This document shows, piece by piece, positions 37,074 through 46,159 of a stretch of 64,000 nucleotides of DNA (positions are counted from its first letter, which is position 1; each line of letters starts with the position of its first letter). The position numbers and the translations under genes were made by a program. The stretch is from contig JAFIFZ010000040.1 in NCBI GenBank assembly GCA_020831775.1, forward strand, positions 52,180-116,179. The letters run 5' to 3'. Under the pieces are notes generated by a model, which saw only the letters and a program-made list of their open reading frames with translations, made no database searches and had not been told where the DNA came from. This DNA comes from Phycisphaerales bacterium. Its GTDB lineage: Bacteria > Planctomycetota > Phycisphaerae > Phycisphaerales > UBA1924.

Positions 37074-37822
37074 TGCTCCGCACATTCTGGAACATCGTCT
37101 CGATCATGGCGGTGGCAAATCTGCTCGCACTCTTCGGCTTCTTCTCGTGGCTGGTCATCACCGACCGCATCACGCCCGAACGCCTCGGACAGATCCGTTC
37201 CCTCGTCGCCGATGGCGAGATCCCGGGCGCTGAGACGATCAAGACAGCAGCCGAAGGCGATGAAGACGACGAGCCTTCCGAGCCCGCGCTGGCCGTCAGT
37301 TCCGCCGACCGCCTCGTGCTGCGGCTCGAACAGAGCGAGATCGACCGCCAGCGCCGCGAACGCCTTCGCCGCGAAACCAACGACCTCCAACGGGCCCATC
37401 AGGCCGAGCGACGCATCCTCGACGAGGAATGGACCAAGGTCCGGCGCGACCGTGAGGAGTTCGAGGCGGAGATGGCGCGTGTCCGCAGCATCGACGGCTC
37501 CGCCCAGTTCCGAAAGGCCGTCAAAACCCTCGAAGGCCTCCCGCCCAGACAGGCAAGGGATGCGCTCCTGGCCATGATCGCCGGGCAGGATCTGCCGGGC
37601 ACGCCCGCAGCAGACGACGGCCTCGCCGGCGCCTTCGACGCGACCGACCCCGCCCGCGACGGCATGGCAAGGGCCGTCTCCTACCTCAACGCCATGGGCG
37701 AACGCCAACGCATCGGCGTCATGGAAGAGATCGTCAAGCAGGACCCCGCTCTGGCAGCGGTCTTGCTGGAAAGCCTCCGGGTGCGCGGCGTCGAAGCCCG
37801 CGCCCGTGAGGAAGCTCAATGA
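37073..37822 (+). CDS. MotE-like coiled-coil membrane protein
   Basis: 249 residues. One membrane segment (IVSIMAVANLLALFGFFSWL), a charged coiled coil (about 80-140) and a C-terminal part with AVSYLNAMGERQRIGVMEEI and DPALAAVLLESL. MotE proteins, found between fliJ and fliK in many bacteria, have this anchor, coiled coil and MgtE-N-like helical end and act as stator chaperones. The match is architectural. It overlaps fliJ and fliK by single-codon junctions. Confidence 0.65.
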   Translation: MLRTFWNIVSIMAVANLLALFGFFSWLVITDRITPERLGQIRSLVADGEIPGAETIKTAAEGDEDDEPSEPALAVSSADRLVLRLEQSEIDRQRRERLRRETNDLQRAHQAERRILDEEWTKVRRDREEFEAEMARVRSIDGSAQFRKAVKTLEGLPPRQARDALLAMIAGQDLPGTPAADDGLAGAFDATDPARDGMARAVSYLNAMGERQRIGVMEEIVKQDPALAAVLLESLRVRGVEARAREEAQ

Positions 37823-39042
37823 CGATCGGGCCGACACCCCCCGAAACGACTGACCCGTTCCGACGCCTGAATCCCGGCGATCGGCATGCGCAGCACGCGG
37901 CCCCCCCCGGCCTCGGCGCCTTCTCGCTGCTGCTCGACGGCATGCAACGCGAGCAGATGCCCCGTGCGTCGCAGCAGGACGAGGAGTCTCGAAGCGAGCT
38001 GAAGGAGGGGCCGGACCGTCGCGACGGGCAGCCACGATCAGAAGCCGCCGAGCCGACGATCTACGCCGGCCCCGTCGGTCAGGAAGCCCGCGAAGCCCTC
38101 CGCACGCCGACCGAGCGTGATCGCCCAGAGCACAACGCGGGCACACCGCCGCACCAGCGGAACACGCAGCGCACAGACCATGGCGAGCAGGCGCGGGCGC
38201 AGCGCGACCCGCAGCAGGCACCCCGCGCCGAACAGCCAAGCGAGCGAGCGCCGACGCAAGCGGCTCGTGAGCCTGCAACGCGCCAGCCCGTCGCGCAGGA
38301 ATCCGAGAGCGCACGAGATCAGTCCGGGCGTGCAGCGGCCGCGGCGCAGCAGGCGACGCAGCGGACGGCACGCGAAGCCCAGAGCGACGCAAGGGCCGGG
38401 GTCGCACGCCTCGCCTCTGCCGGCGCCGTGCAGGCTGCCCGAGCCCAGCCCGTCCAGCCCGCGGCCGGTGTGCAGCGCACCGAAGGCCGCGCCGAGGCCC
38501 GCCAGGTCGCCCAGCAGCGCCCGGCGCAGCAGCCCCAGCGGCCCGACACCGAGAAGTTCGTTCAGCAGGCCCAGCGAGGCCTCGCCCAAGCCCTGCAGCG
38601 CAAGGACGGCGAGGTCACCATCCGCCTCCACCCCGAGGCGCTCGGCAAGCTGACGGTGCAGGTGCGTGTCGAGGCGTCGAGCGTGCAGGCCAGGTTTGAG
38701 GCGTCGACCGAAGCCGCCCGCGAGATGCTCATGAGCCACACACCAGCGCTGCGGGCGGCGCTCGAATCGCGCGGGCTTGAGGTCCAGCGCATCGAGATCA
38801 CGCTCGCGCCGGAGGCCAAAGAAGACGCTGGCCCGCGATTTGCGATGAGTGAAGATGCCGATCGGCACGCCGGCAGCCACGCCGACCACGGCAACCGTCG
38901 CGGGAGCGACGCAGGATCAACAAGCGGGCGGAGCCCCGACGACAGCACGGACCAGAGCGCGGAGGACCGCGCACAACACCAAGAACACACGAGCGCTGCA
39001 TGGCGGAGCCCGGGCAGCCTCCTGATCGACACCGTCGCGTAG
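37819..39042 (+). CDS. fliK: Flagellar hook-length control protein FliK
   Basis: 407 residues. Molecular ruler that switches export specificity when the hook is complete. Residues about 1-255 are Gln/Ala/Arg-rich and disordered, as expected for the ruler. The C-terminal domain shows VTIRLHPEALGKLTVQVRVE and AALESRGLEVQRIEITLAPE, the FliK C signature. A hydrophilic tail of about 70 residues follows. ATG overlaps the MotE-like stop. Confidence 0.92.
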   Translation: MTIGPTPPETTDPFRRLNPGDRHAQHAAPPGLGAFSLLLDGMQREQMPRASQQDEESRSELKEGPDRRDGQPRSEAAEPTIYAGPVGQEAREALRTPTERDRPEHNAGTPPHQRNTQRTDHGEQARAQRDPQQAPRAEQPSERAPTQAAREPATRQPVAQESESARDQSGRAAAAAQQATQRTAREAQSDARAGVARLASAGAVQAARAQPVQPAAGVQRTEGRAEARQVAQQRPAQQPQRPDTEKFVQQAQRGLAQALQRKDGEVTIRLHPEALGKLTVQVRVEASSVQARFEASTEAAREMLMSHTPALRAALESRGLEVQRIEITLAPEAKEDAGPRFAMSEDADRHAGSHADHGNRRGSDAGSTSGRSPDDSTDQSAEDRAQHQEHTSAAWRSPGSLLIDTVA

Positions 39043-39067
39043 CTTCGCGCCGGTGGGGAGCGAGCCG

Positions 39068-39532
39068 ATGAGCGCCATCGATGCGCAGGCAGCCTTTGCG
39101 CTGCCGAAGACTCAGGCCGGCCCGGACGGTCTCGGCGCTCTGGGCAGCGGCGAGTTCCTGCAGATCATCCTCTCAGAGCTCAGCCGCCAGGACCCGCTCG
39201 CCCCCAGCGACACCAGCGCGCTGCTCGATCAGATCGCGACGGTCCGCTCGATCCAGTCCGATGTCGATCTGACCGACCGCCTCGGCGAGCTGGTCAAGCA
39301 GAACGAGCTGAGCGCCGCCTCGGGCCTGATCGGGGGCGTGGTGGGGGGCGTGAGCACCAACAACGAGCGTGCGGTCGGCATCGTGATCTCGGTCTCACGC
39401 ACGAAGGACGGCGCCGTGCTCAACCTCGACTCGGGCCAACGCGTCAATTTCAAGCAGGTCGACGAGGTCGTCGATCGCCCGACGCTCCGCGACGCCCTGA
39501 ACAACTCCAACGGATCGGGTGACCAGCCGTGA
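39068..39532 (+). CDS. flgD: Flagellar hook-cap assembly protein FlgD
   Basis: 154 residues from the ATG at 39068. Caps the growing hook. FLQIILSELSRQDPLAPSDT is the N-terminal FlgD signature (usually FL.LL..QL..QDPL.P.). It is short: only a small beta domain (VGIVISVSRTKDGAVLNLDS) follows, without the full FlgD tudor/FnIII part. Stop overlaps the next gene (GTGA). Confidence 0.9.
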   Translation: MSAIDAQAAFALPKTQAGPDGLGALGSGEFLQIILSELSRQDPLAPSDTSALLDQIATVRSIQSDVDLTDRLGELVKQNELSAASGLIGGVVGGVSTNNERAVGIVISVSRTKDGAVLNLDSGQRVNFKQVDEVVDRPTLRDALNNSNGSGDQP

Positions 39533-40029
39533 GCACGCCGGGCACAGACATGCTAAAGATGCTCGGCGCGGGTGTTCGTCCCGTCGGCCCCGCGGCGCCA
39601 GCCCAGCCCGCCTCGCCCGAATCGGCTGATTTCGCAGAGCTCCTGCGACAGGTGCGCCAGGGCGAGCTCGGCTCGGGCAGGCCCGTGAAGGTGCCCGGCG
39701 ACCTCGGCATCGACCTCAGCGAAGACCAGCTCAAGCGCCTCGCAGAGGCGGCCGACAGGGCCGAAGCCGCCGGGGCCGAGAGCGTCGTCGTCATGATCGA
39801 CGGGCACCTGCTGCACCTGGATGTGCAAGCGCGACAGGTGCTCAGGAGCGTCGAGCTCAAGCACGGCGAGGTGCTCTCAGACATCGACGCGGTCGTCAAC
39901 GCCTCAGAACAAGAAGAGGGCGGTCAGGACGGCCGCCCCGCAGTCGCCCAGCTCGCAGACCTTGCGCGATCCACGCCGGGGCTGAACGCCTCGCTCGTGC
40001 AGCAGCTCGCCAAGCTCGGCGCCGGCTGA
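39529..40029 (+). CDS. TIGR02530-type flagellar operon protein
   Basis: 166 residues from a GTG overlapping flgD. The central part IDLSEDQLKRLAEAADRAEA, then AGAESVVVMIDGHLLHLDVQ and GEVLSDIDAVVNA, follows the pattern of the flagellar-operon family found between flgD and flgE in Firmicutes and others. The usual closing FTNIDGAV appears as LSDIDAVV. Function in hook assembly is unknown. A C-terminal extension of about 40 residues is specific here. Confidence 0.75.
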   Translation: MSTPGTDMLKMLGAGVRPVGPAAPAQPASPESADFAELLRQVRQGELGSGRPVKVPGDLGIDLSEDQLKRLAEAADRAEAAGAESVVVMIDGHLLHLDVQARQVLRSVELKHGEVLSDIDAVVNASEQEEGGQDGRPAVAQLADLARSTPGLNASLVQQLAKLGAG

Positions 40030-40153
40030 CACGGATCGACACTACGGCAGACGGCTCAAAAGCCCGACGCCCATGACGGACTGTTCCCGGCGGAGCCGGG
40101 GTGAACCGGGGGCACGGAGGCCTCTTTCTCGCATCCTTACGCGGCGGGTCCTC

Positions 40154-41884
40154 ATGGCTTCAACAACAGCGCTCTTCACCGGTCTGAGCGGGCTCAACGC
40201 CCACGCCAGAAAAATCGATGTCATCGGCAACAATGTCGCCAATGTCAACACCACCGCATTCAAGTCCACAAGGCTGGTCTTCAACGACCTGCTGAGCCGC
40301 AGCATCTCCGGAGGCACACCGCCCTCGGACTTCAGCGGCGGACGCAACCCCTCGCAGATCGGCTTCGGCGTCACCGTCGCCGGCACCCAGCGCGACTTCA
40401 CGCCCGGACCGATCGCCGCGACGGGCAAGCCCGAAGACATGGCCATCGACGGCTCGGGCTTCTTCATCGTCGAACGCAACGGCGAGCGCTTCTACACCCG
40501 CGACGGATCCTTCCAGCTCGACGAGAACTTCAACCTCACTACCGCAGGCGGCGCGAGGCTGCTCGGCCACCCCGTCAACGATCAGTACGAGATCCAGCGA
40601 GGTCAGCTCGGCACGCTCTCGGCGCCCATCGGCACGCTCACCATCGCCGAGGCGACCCGCAACGCACGCATGGCCGGAAACCTCAACGCCAGCGGCATCG
40701 TCGCCGGCGGCGCAAGTGTCTTCCGCCTGGGCGCAACAGAAGCCAACGGGTTCACCCCCCTCCCCGGCGCCGGCCCCCTAGAGCCCGGTTCGCTGCTGCT
40801 CGATGTGGCCGACCCCGCAGAGGGCGCAGCCGGCCAGTTCTTCGCCCCCGGCCAGTCGATCGAGGTCTCCGGCGTGCGTCGAGGCGAGACCACACTGCCC
40901 GTAAGGTCGTTCCTGGTCACAGCAGAGTCCACGCTCCAGGACCTCGCCGACTTCCTTACCTCGGCGATGAGCATCCAGACCGACGCGCTGCCCCCCGGCA
41001 TCACGCCCCCCGGCGTGGCCTTCGATCCCGCGACCGGTTCCTTCTCCGTCAACGGCAACACGGGCGTGATGAACGACCTCCGCTTCGATGCGTCGCGCAT
41101 CCGCATGGCCGACCCCGCGATGGGGACCTCCCGCGAGGTCTTCGCCGTCGAACGCCTCGGCGACGCGACCGGCGAGTCTGTCCGCACCACCATGGTCGTC
41201 TACGACTCGCTCGGAACCCCCGTCGAGGTCGATGTCGGCTTCGTGCTCGAACAGCGCGGCGACGGCGGCACCGCGTGGCGCTACTTCATCGATTCCAAGA
41301 ACGCAGAAGGCGCAAAGGTCCCCGCGGGCACCGGCGTCATCAACTTCGACAACCGCGGACGCCTCGTCGGCGACCAGCGCGTCGAGGTGGAGATCGACCG
41401 CGCCGGCACCGGCGCGGAAAGCCCCATGCGCTTCGAGCTCGGCTTCAGGGGCGACGAAGACCAGCTCAGCGCCCTCACAGACCTCAACTCGAGCGTCGCC
41501 ACCACCTTCCGCGACGGGGCGCCCATCGGCACGCTGGAGAACTTCGCGGTCGGTCGCGACGGCGTCCTCTACGGCGCCTTCAGCAACACCCTCATCAGGC
41601 CCCTCGGCCAAGTCGTCATGGGCACCTTCACCAACCCCGCGGGCCTGAACTCGCTGGGCGACAACCTCTTCTCGCCTGCCGCAAACAGCGGCCCGCCCAT
41701 GATCACACAGCCCGGCGAGCTCGGCTCGGGCCAGATCATCGGCGGGGCGCTCGAGCAATCCAACGTCGATATCGGGCGTGAGTTCATCGACCTCGTCCTC
41801 GCCCAGACCGGCTACACGGCCTCATCAAGGGTCATCAGAACGACCGACGAACTGATGCAGCAGCTCCTCTCCATCGTCGGCTAG
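40154..41884 (+). CDS. flgE: Flagellar hook protein FlgE
   Basis: 576 residues from the ATG at 40154, longer than the 400 of enteric FlgE, with extra mid-domain sequence. Subunit of the hook. N-terminal ALFTGLSGLNAHARKIDVIG and NNVANVNTTAFKSTR; MAIDGSGFFIVERNGERFYT; C-terminal ALEQSNVDIGREFIDLVLAQ and TTDELMQQLLSIVG. Upstream start candidates add sequence unlike FlgE. Confidence 0.95.
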   Translation: MASTTALFTGLSGLNAHARKIDVIGNNVANVNTTAFKSTRLVFNDLLSRSISGGTPPSDFSGGRNPSQIGFGVTVAGTQRDFTPGPIAATGKPEDMAIDGSGFFIVERNGERFYTRDGSFQLDENFNLTTAGGARLLGHPVNDQYEIQRGQLGTLSAPIGTLTIAEATRNARMAGNLNASGIVAGGASVFRLGATEANGFTPLPGAGPLEPGSLLLDVADPAEGAAGQFFAPGQSIEVSGVRRGETTLPVRSFLVTAESTLQDLADFLTSAMSIQTDALPPGITPPGVAFDPATGSFSVNGNTGVMNDLRFDASRIRMADPAMGTSREVFAVERLGDATGESVRTTMVVYDSLGTPVEVDVGFVLEQRGDGGTAWRYFIDSKNAEGAKVPAGTGVINFDNRGRLVGDQRVEVEIDRAGTGAESPMRFELGFRGDEDQLSALTDLNSSVATTFRDGAPIGTLENFAVGRDGVLYGAFSNTLIRPLGQVVMGTFTNPAGLNSLGDNLFSPAANSGPPMITQPGELGSGQIIGGALEQSNVDIGREFIDLVLAQTGYTASSRVIRTTDELMQQLLSIVG

Positions 41885-41918
41885 AGCCGTCGGACACGGA
41901 CGCTGACCGGAGGCGACC

Positions 41919-42194
41919 TTGATCAGCCTGACCAAACTCGACGGCAGCCGCTTCGTCCTCAACGCCGACCTCATCCGCGTCGTCGAGGAACGGCCCGACA
42001 CCGTCATCACCCTCACCAGCGGCGACCGCATCATGGTCACCGAAGCCGCAGAGCGCATCATCGCCAAGGTCATCGCCTACCGGCGGAGCATCCACTCGCT
42101 CTGCGGCGGCGCCTCCCCCCGTTGCGGGTGCGATGCCTCGCACACCGACCCCGCGCAGGACCCCGATCAAGCCGCCTCCCCGCATCTCCGATAG
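41919..42194 (+). CDS. flbD: FlbD/SwrD-family flagellar protein
   Basis: 91 residues from a TTG with GGAGG upstream. The core MISLTKLDGSRFVLNADLIR and TLTSGDRIMVTEAAERIIAK match the small FlbD/SwrD family found between flgE and motA; SwrD raises motor power in Bacillus. This is not the NtrC-like FlbD of Caulobacter. The last 30 residues, with three Cys, are beyond the family length. Confidence 0.85.
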   Translation: MISLTKLDGSRFVLNADLIRVVEERPDTVITLTSGDRIMVTEAAERIIAKVIAYRRSIHSLCGGASPRCGCDASHTDPAQDPDQAASPHLR

Positions 42195-42239
42195 TGCGCT
42201 GGTCCAGACACCCGGCGCACGCCGGCGGAGGTCGCCCGC

Positions 42240-43028
42240 GTGGATATCGGAACCATCGCAGGCCTGTTCGTGGCGATCGTCGCGATCATCGCGTCGATCA
42301 TCCTCGGCGGAGGCGAGCTCGGCTCGCTCTTCAACCTGCCCTCCATCCTGATCGTCTTCGGCGGCACGTTCGGCGCGATCGTCGTCGCGTTCCCCGTTGC
42401 GCGCATCCTCAAGCTCCACTCTGTCATCCTCAAGAGCGTCTTCAACTCCGCCGGCGATCCGACGCAGCTCATCAAGGACATGGTCCGCTACGCCGAGGTC
42501 GCCCGGCGCGAGGGCATCCTCGCCCTTGAAAACCTCATTGAGGAGATGAGCGACCCGTTCATCGTCCGGGGCGTCAAGATGGCCGTCGACGGCACCGACC
42601 CCGAGCTCATCCGCGAGATCATGGACACCGAGCTCGAAGCCCTCGTCGAACGCCACACCCAGGGCAAGAAGGTTCTCGACCAGGTCGGGCGCTACGCCCC
42701 GGCCTTCGGCATGATCGGCACGCTCATGGGCCTGATCTTCATGCTCCAGAACATGGACGACCCCTCGGCCATCGGCCCGGGCATGGCCGTCGCCCTCATC
42801 ACCACGCTCTACGGCGCGCTCATCGCCAATGTCGCCGCCAACCCCCTGGCCGACAAGCTCGCCGCGACCTCAGACCAGGAGATCCTGATCAAGACGATCA
42901 TCATCGCCGGGGTCATGAGCATCCAGTCGGGCGACAACCCCCGTGTCGTCGAGAGCAAGCTCCTCACCTACCTGCCCCCGTCGGAGCGCATGGCGTTCGA
43001 CGACGAGGCCGGGCGTCAGGCGGCCTGA
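42240..43028 (+). CDS. motA: Flagellar motor stator protein MotA
   Basis: 262 residues from a GTG. Proton-channel stator subunit with four membrane segments (TIAGLFVAIVAIIASIIL; SILIVFGGTFGAIVVAFPVA; FGMIGTLMGLIFMLQNM; GPGMAVALITTLYGALIANV). The cytoplasmic loop carries the charged residues that contact FliG. Pairs with motB 18 nt downstream. Confidence 0.95.
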   Translation: MDIGTIAGLFVAIVAIIASIILGGGELGSLFNLPSILIVFGGTFGAIVVAFPVARILKLHSVILKSVFNSAGDPTQLIKDMVRYAEVARREGILALENLIEEMSDPFIVRGVKMAVDGTDPELIREIMDTELEALVERHTQGKKVLDQVGRYAPAFGMIGTLMGLIFMLQNMDDPSAIGPGMAVALITTLYGALIANVAANPLADKLAATSDQEILIKTIIIAGVMSIQSGDNPRVVESKLLTYLPPSERMAFDDEAGRQAA

Positions 43029-43046
43029 GCCGCAAGGGGGCGACCC

Positions 43047-43787
43047 ATGGCCGCGAAAAAGAAAAAACGCCCCGAGCCCGGGGTCCCAGAGTGGGTCGTC
43101 ACCTACGGCGATCTCATGTCCCTCCTTCTCTGTTTCTTCATCCTGCTCGCCGCGTTCAGCGAGCTCAAGCAGCCCCGCGAGTACCGGCGCGCCGTCGAGT
43201 CCATCCAGGAGGCCCTGGGCTTCAAGGGCGGGCTCGGCCAGATCATCAACAAGGGCAATCCGCGCAACACCATGATCAACCGAATGCGCGAGAACGCCAC
43301 CATGGCCGGCGACAAAGCCTCCAGGGCGGAAATCAACGAGCAGAATGTGCCCGGGCGCGACCAGACCGTCACCGCCCTTCACGACGGCAGCCGCTGGGCC
43401 ATCGGCGGGGGCATCGCTTTCGAGGCCGGGTCGTGGGAGCTGACCCCCGCAGCGGAAGAGGCTCTCGCCACGGTCGCCGAGCGCATCCGGGGCCAGCACC
43501 GCAAGGTCGAGCTGCGCGGGCACTCGTGGGGTGTGGCGGATCTGCGGTCGGGCCTGGATTATCGGGAGCTCTCCTTCCGCCGCGCGCTGGAGGCAGAGAG
43601 GTATCTCGTCGAGAAACAGGGCGTCCGAGCGGAGATCCTCCTGCCGGTCGCCGCGGGCAACACAGAGCCCAAGGCCGCCGGGCCCTTCGATGTCGGTGAC
43701 AACACCGGCAACAGGCGGGTCGAGATCGTGCTGACCGAGCAGACGCTCAGCGAACGCCACCCCAACCCGGAGTGGCAGGGCCCCTAA
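43047..43787 (+). CDS. motB: Flagellar motor stator protein MotB
   Basis: 246 residues. Short basic N-terminus, then a single membrane helix with the proton-carrying Asp22 in [20 protein letters not shown]. The C-terminal OmpA-like peptidoglycan-binding domain has VELRGHSWG and [11 protein letters not shown]. MotA/MotB couple ion flow to rotation. The presence of an OmpA peptidoglycan-binding domain fits the complete murein pathway genes in the window. Confidence 0.95.
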   Translation: MAAKKKKRPEPGVPEWVVTYGDLMSLLLCFFILLAAFSELKQPREYRRAVESIQEALGFKGGLGQIINKGNPRNTMINRMRENATMAGDKASRAEINEQNVPGRDQTVTALHDGSRWAIGGGIAFEAGSWELTPAAEEALATVAERIRGQHRKVELRGHSWGVADLRSGLDYRELSFRRALEAERYLVEKQGVRAEILLPVAAGNTEPKAAGPFDVGDNTGNRRVEIVLTEQTLSERHPNPEWQGP

Positions 43788-43808
43788 TCGCCCGGTCAGA
43801 GGTGAGCC

Positions 43809-44327
43809 ATGGCAGACGCAGCAGCACAGGCAGAACAGCAGCAGCCCAAGAAGTCCCCCAAGCTCGTGCTCATCGTCGTCGCCGCGCTCATGCTCATCGA
43901 GGGGGTCGCGGTCGTTGTCGTCATGAAGCTCACCAGCGGCGGGCGCGACGCCCACGCCAACATCGTCGGAAAGGACGAAGCCGACGCCGAGTCCTTCGCC
44001 GAGGTCCAGCTCCTCGCAGGCCGCTTCCAGAACATGACCACCGGCCGCGTCTGGGACTGGGAGGTCGAGCTGCACCTGAAGGTCCGCAACAAGAACATGG
44101 ACCGCGTCCGCAGAACGCTCGACAACCGCAGCGCCGAGATCCGCGCAGGCATCGCCACCATCATCCGCAGGGCCCCGCACACCCAGCTCAAAGAGCCCGA
44201 GCGCCGATCCATCACCCGCCAGGTCCACGCCCTCATGGACGAGGTCCTCGGCCTCGACCCCCTCGGCGAGAGCTACATCGGCGAGGTGCTCGTCCCCGTG
44301 CTCGACGGCTACCCCGCCGACTTCTAA
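43809..44327 (+). CDS. fliL: Flagellar basal body-associated protein FliL
   Basis: 172 residues. One membrane helix ([20 protein letters not shown]) and a periplasmic domain with [20 protein letters not shown] and a C-terminal [16 protein letters not shown]. FliL rings surround the stators and aid torque. Sequence is divergent from enteric FliL. Placement after motA-motB and before fliN supports the call. 182 nt of apparently non-coding sequence follow where fliM would be expected. Confidence 0.8.
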   Translation: MADAAAQAEQQQPKKSPKLVLIVVAALMLIEGVAVVVVMKLTSGGRDAHANIVGKDEADAESFAEVQLLAGRFQNMTTGRVWDWEVELHLKVRNKNMDRVRRTLDNRSAEIRAGIATIIRRAPHTQLKEPERRSITRQVHALMDEVLGLDPLGESYIGEVLVPVLDGYPADF

Positions 44328-44509
44328 TCCCCGCCCCGAGCAAGCATCCGGCGAACGACCCGCGGGATTTGCGCGTCGGGCGTGACCTGTTGCGCGTTCA
44401 CCGTCGGAAATGTGCGCTCTGCTCCCTCCCGATGCCGACGAACGATCCGGCGATCGGCCCAGTGCCGTCCGCTGCGCGGCGGAGCCCGCGCCGACACGAA
44501 AGGTCACGG

Positions 44510-45307
44510 ATGGCCGAGAACACACCAGATCCGGGGTCGCAGCAACCCGACAACCGTCCGCCCGACGAGCAAAACGCCGGGCAGACCCCCGAACCGACCG
44601 AGCCCCAGGGCGAGGCCGAGCGCGAAGCGCCGCAAGAGGGAGCTGCCGCTGCGCCGGGCGACAAACCCTCCGAGCCCGTCTCCGCCGAGCAGGCCTCGAT
44701 CGATGAGATGCTCCGCGCCGCCCGAGAGGCGGTGCAGCAGGTCAACGACACCGCCTCCAGCGCTCAGCCCCAGGCTCCACAAGCCAGGCCGCAGCGATCC
44801 GAACAGCCCAGGGGCCAGGAATTCAGCCAGTCGGCGGTCGACGACGCGCTGCGTGCGGCACGCGAGGCGATCGCCGCGGTGAACTCCGGCGCAGCCGCGA
44901 CCCCGCCCGTCGCCCAGCCCTCGATCGACGAGGCCCGCGCCGAGGCCGAAAAGCTCCCGCCCGAGCCCCAGACCGTCCCGCCCAACGCGCACCCCTTCGA
45001 GCTCCAACCCCTCGTCGACACCGGCAAGAACGCCCGGCCCGAGGGCATCGATCTGCTCGGGGATGTCAACCTCGATGTCAAGATCGAGCTCGGCCGGACG
45101 CGCATGTTCGTCGAGGATGTGCTCAGACTCAAAGACGGCGCCGTCGTCGAGCTCGAAAAGCTCGCGGGCGATCCCGTCGATGTCTTCGTCAACGAGCGAC
45201 TCATCGCCCGCGGCGAGGTCCTCGTCCTCAACGACAACTTCTGCGTCCGCATCAACGAGATCGTGGACCAAAAAGCAATCGAGCAGGCGCGCAAGCACGC
45301 GTCCTGA
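44510..45307 (+). CDS. fliN: Flagellar motor switch protein FliN with repeated FliM-like N-terminal motifs
   Basis: 265 residues, about twice the usual FliN. The C-terminal SpoA domain (about 178-252) is typical: [39 protein letters not shown] and [12 protein letters not shown]. Residues 1-175 are Pro/Gln/Glu-rich and hold two or three copies of a short helical motif: [19 protein letters not shown] (61-79), [19 protein letters not shown] (107-125) and a weaker [13 protein letters not shown] (137-149). The first aligns with the CheY-binding SQAEIDALL of FliM/FliY. ATG at 44510; fliM is absent upstream. Confidence 0.9.
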   Translation: MAENTPDPGSQQPDNRPPDEQNAGQTPEPTEPQGEAEREAPQEGAAAAPGDKPSEPVSAEQASIDEMLRAAREAVQQVNDTASSAQPQAPQARPQRSEQPRGQEFSQSAVDDALRAAREAIAAVNSGAAATPPVAQPSIDEARAEAEKLPPEPQTVPPNAHPFELQPLVDTGKNARPEGIDLLGDVNLDVKIELGRTRMFVEDVLRLKDGAVVELEKLAGDPVDVFVNERLIARGEVLVLNDNFCVRINEIVDQKAIEQARKHAS

Positions 45308-45340
45308 AACCGCAGGTGCCGCGGCGAGGATCGCCGCGTT

Positions 45341-46159
45341 ATGGCAGGCCAGGAGGGCCAAGTGGGGATCGCTCGCCGCACAGTCGTCGCGTCGGCCATC
45401 GGCGCGATCGTGCTGGCCGCCGCCGCTGCGCCCGCAACCGACTACGGCCCCGCCCTCCCCCCATCCGCCCAGCAAACCGCACACCAAAGCGCAGACCAGC
45501 AAACCGACTCACCCGCCTCGCCCGCCCAAAGCGTCGAACTCGCGCCCCAGCGCATCGACGAGACCACCAAGCCCCTCGGCGTCGACGACGGTCGCACCGA
45601 TCGCGCCGCCGCGGGCGCTGCTGGCTCGGGCTGGGGCATTCGCACGGTCCTCGCGCTCCTGGCGGTGCTCAGTCTCATTTTCATCGGCGCAACGGTCGTG
45701 CGCAGGCTCGCCGTCTTCGGGGGCGACCTCGCCTGCTCGCTCGGCCCGGGCGGGCGCGCGCCCTCGGGCGTCTTGAGCGTGCTCGGCCGCTACCCCGTGG
45801 GCGGGGGCGAGCGCCTCGTGCTCTTAAAGATCGACCGGCGCGTCCTCCTGCTCAGCCAGAGCGTCGGACGCTGGCGCTCGCCCGGCTCGGGCTTCAGAAC
45901 CCTCTGCGAGATCACCGACCCCGAAGAGGTCGCCTTGATCCTGGTTAGAACCCGCGACGAGCAGGGCGACTCGATCGCCAGCCGCTTCCGCTCGCTGCTG
46001 CAGGGCGAGGAGGCCGGCCACGCCGAGGAGTTCGCCGAGGGCCGACGCGTCGAGATCTCCGGCGAGGGCGACATCACCGAACTCTGGGACAGCTCGCAGG
46101 CCGGGCGCGTGCTCGCCCAGAACGAAAGAGCCAACGCGATGGGGGCGGAGCGATGGTGA
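45341..46159 (+). CDS. fliO: Flagellar biosynthesis protein FliO
   Basis: 272 residues. Signal-like N-terminus, about 70 residues of Gln/Ala/Pro-rich periplasmic sequence, one membrane helix (TVLALLAVLSLIFIGATVV), then a cytoplasmic domain with LSVLGRYPVGGGERLVLLKI and RRVLLLSQS, the FliO pattern. Long C-terminal tail. FliO helps assemble the FliP ring. Overlaps fliP by 7 nt. Confidence 0.82.
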   Translation: MAGQEGQVGIARRTVVASAIGAIVLAAAAAPATDYGPALPPSAQQTAHQSADQQTDSPASPAQSVELAPQRIDETTKPLGVDDGRTDRAAAGAAGSGWGIRTVLALLAVLSLIFIGATVVRRLAVFGGDLACSLGPGGRAPSGVLSVLGRYPVGGGERLVLLKIDRRVLLLSQSVGRWRSPGSGFRTLCEITDPEEVALILVRTRDEQGDSIASRFRSLLQGEEAGHAEEFAEGRRVEISGEGDITELWDSSQAGRVLAQNERANAMGAERW

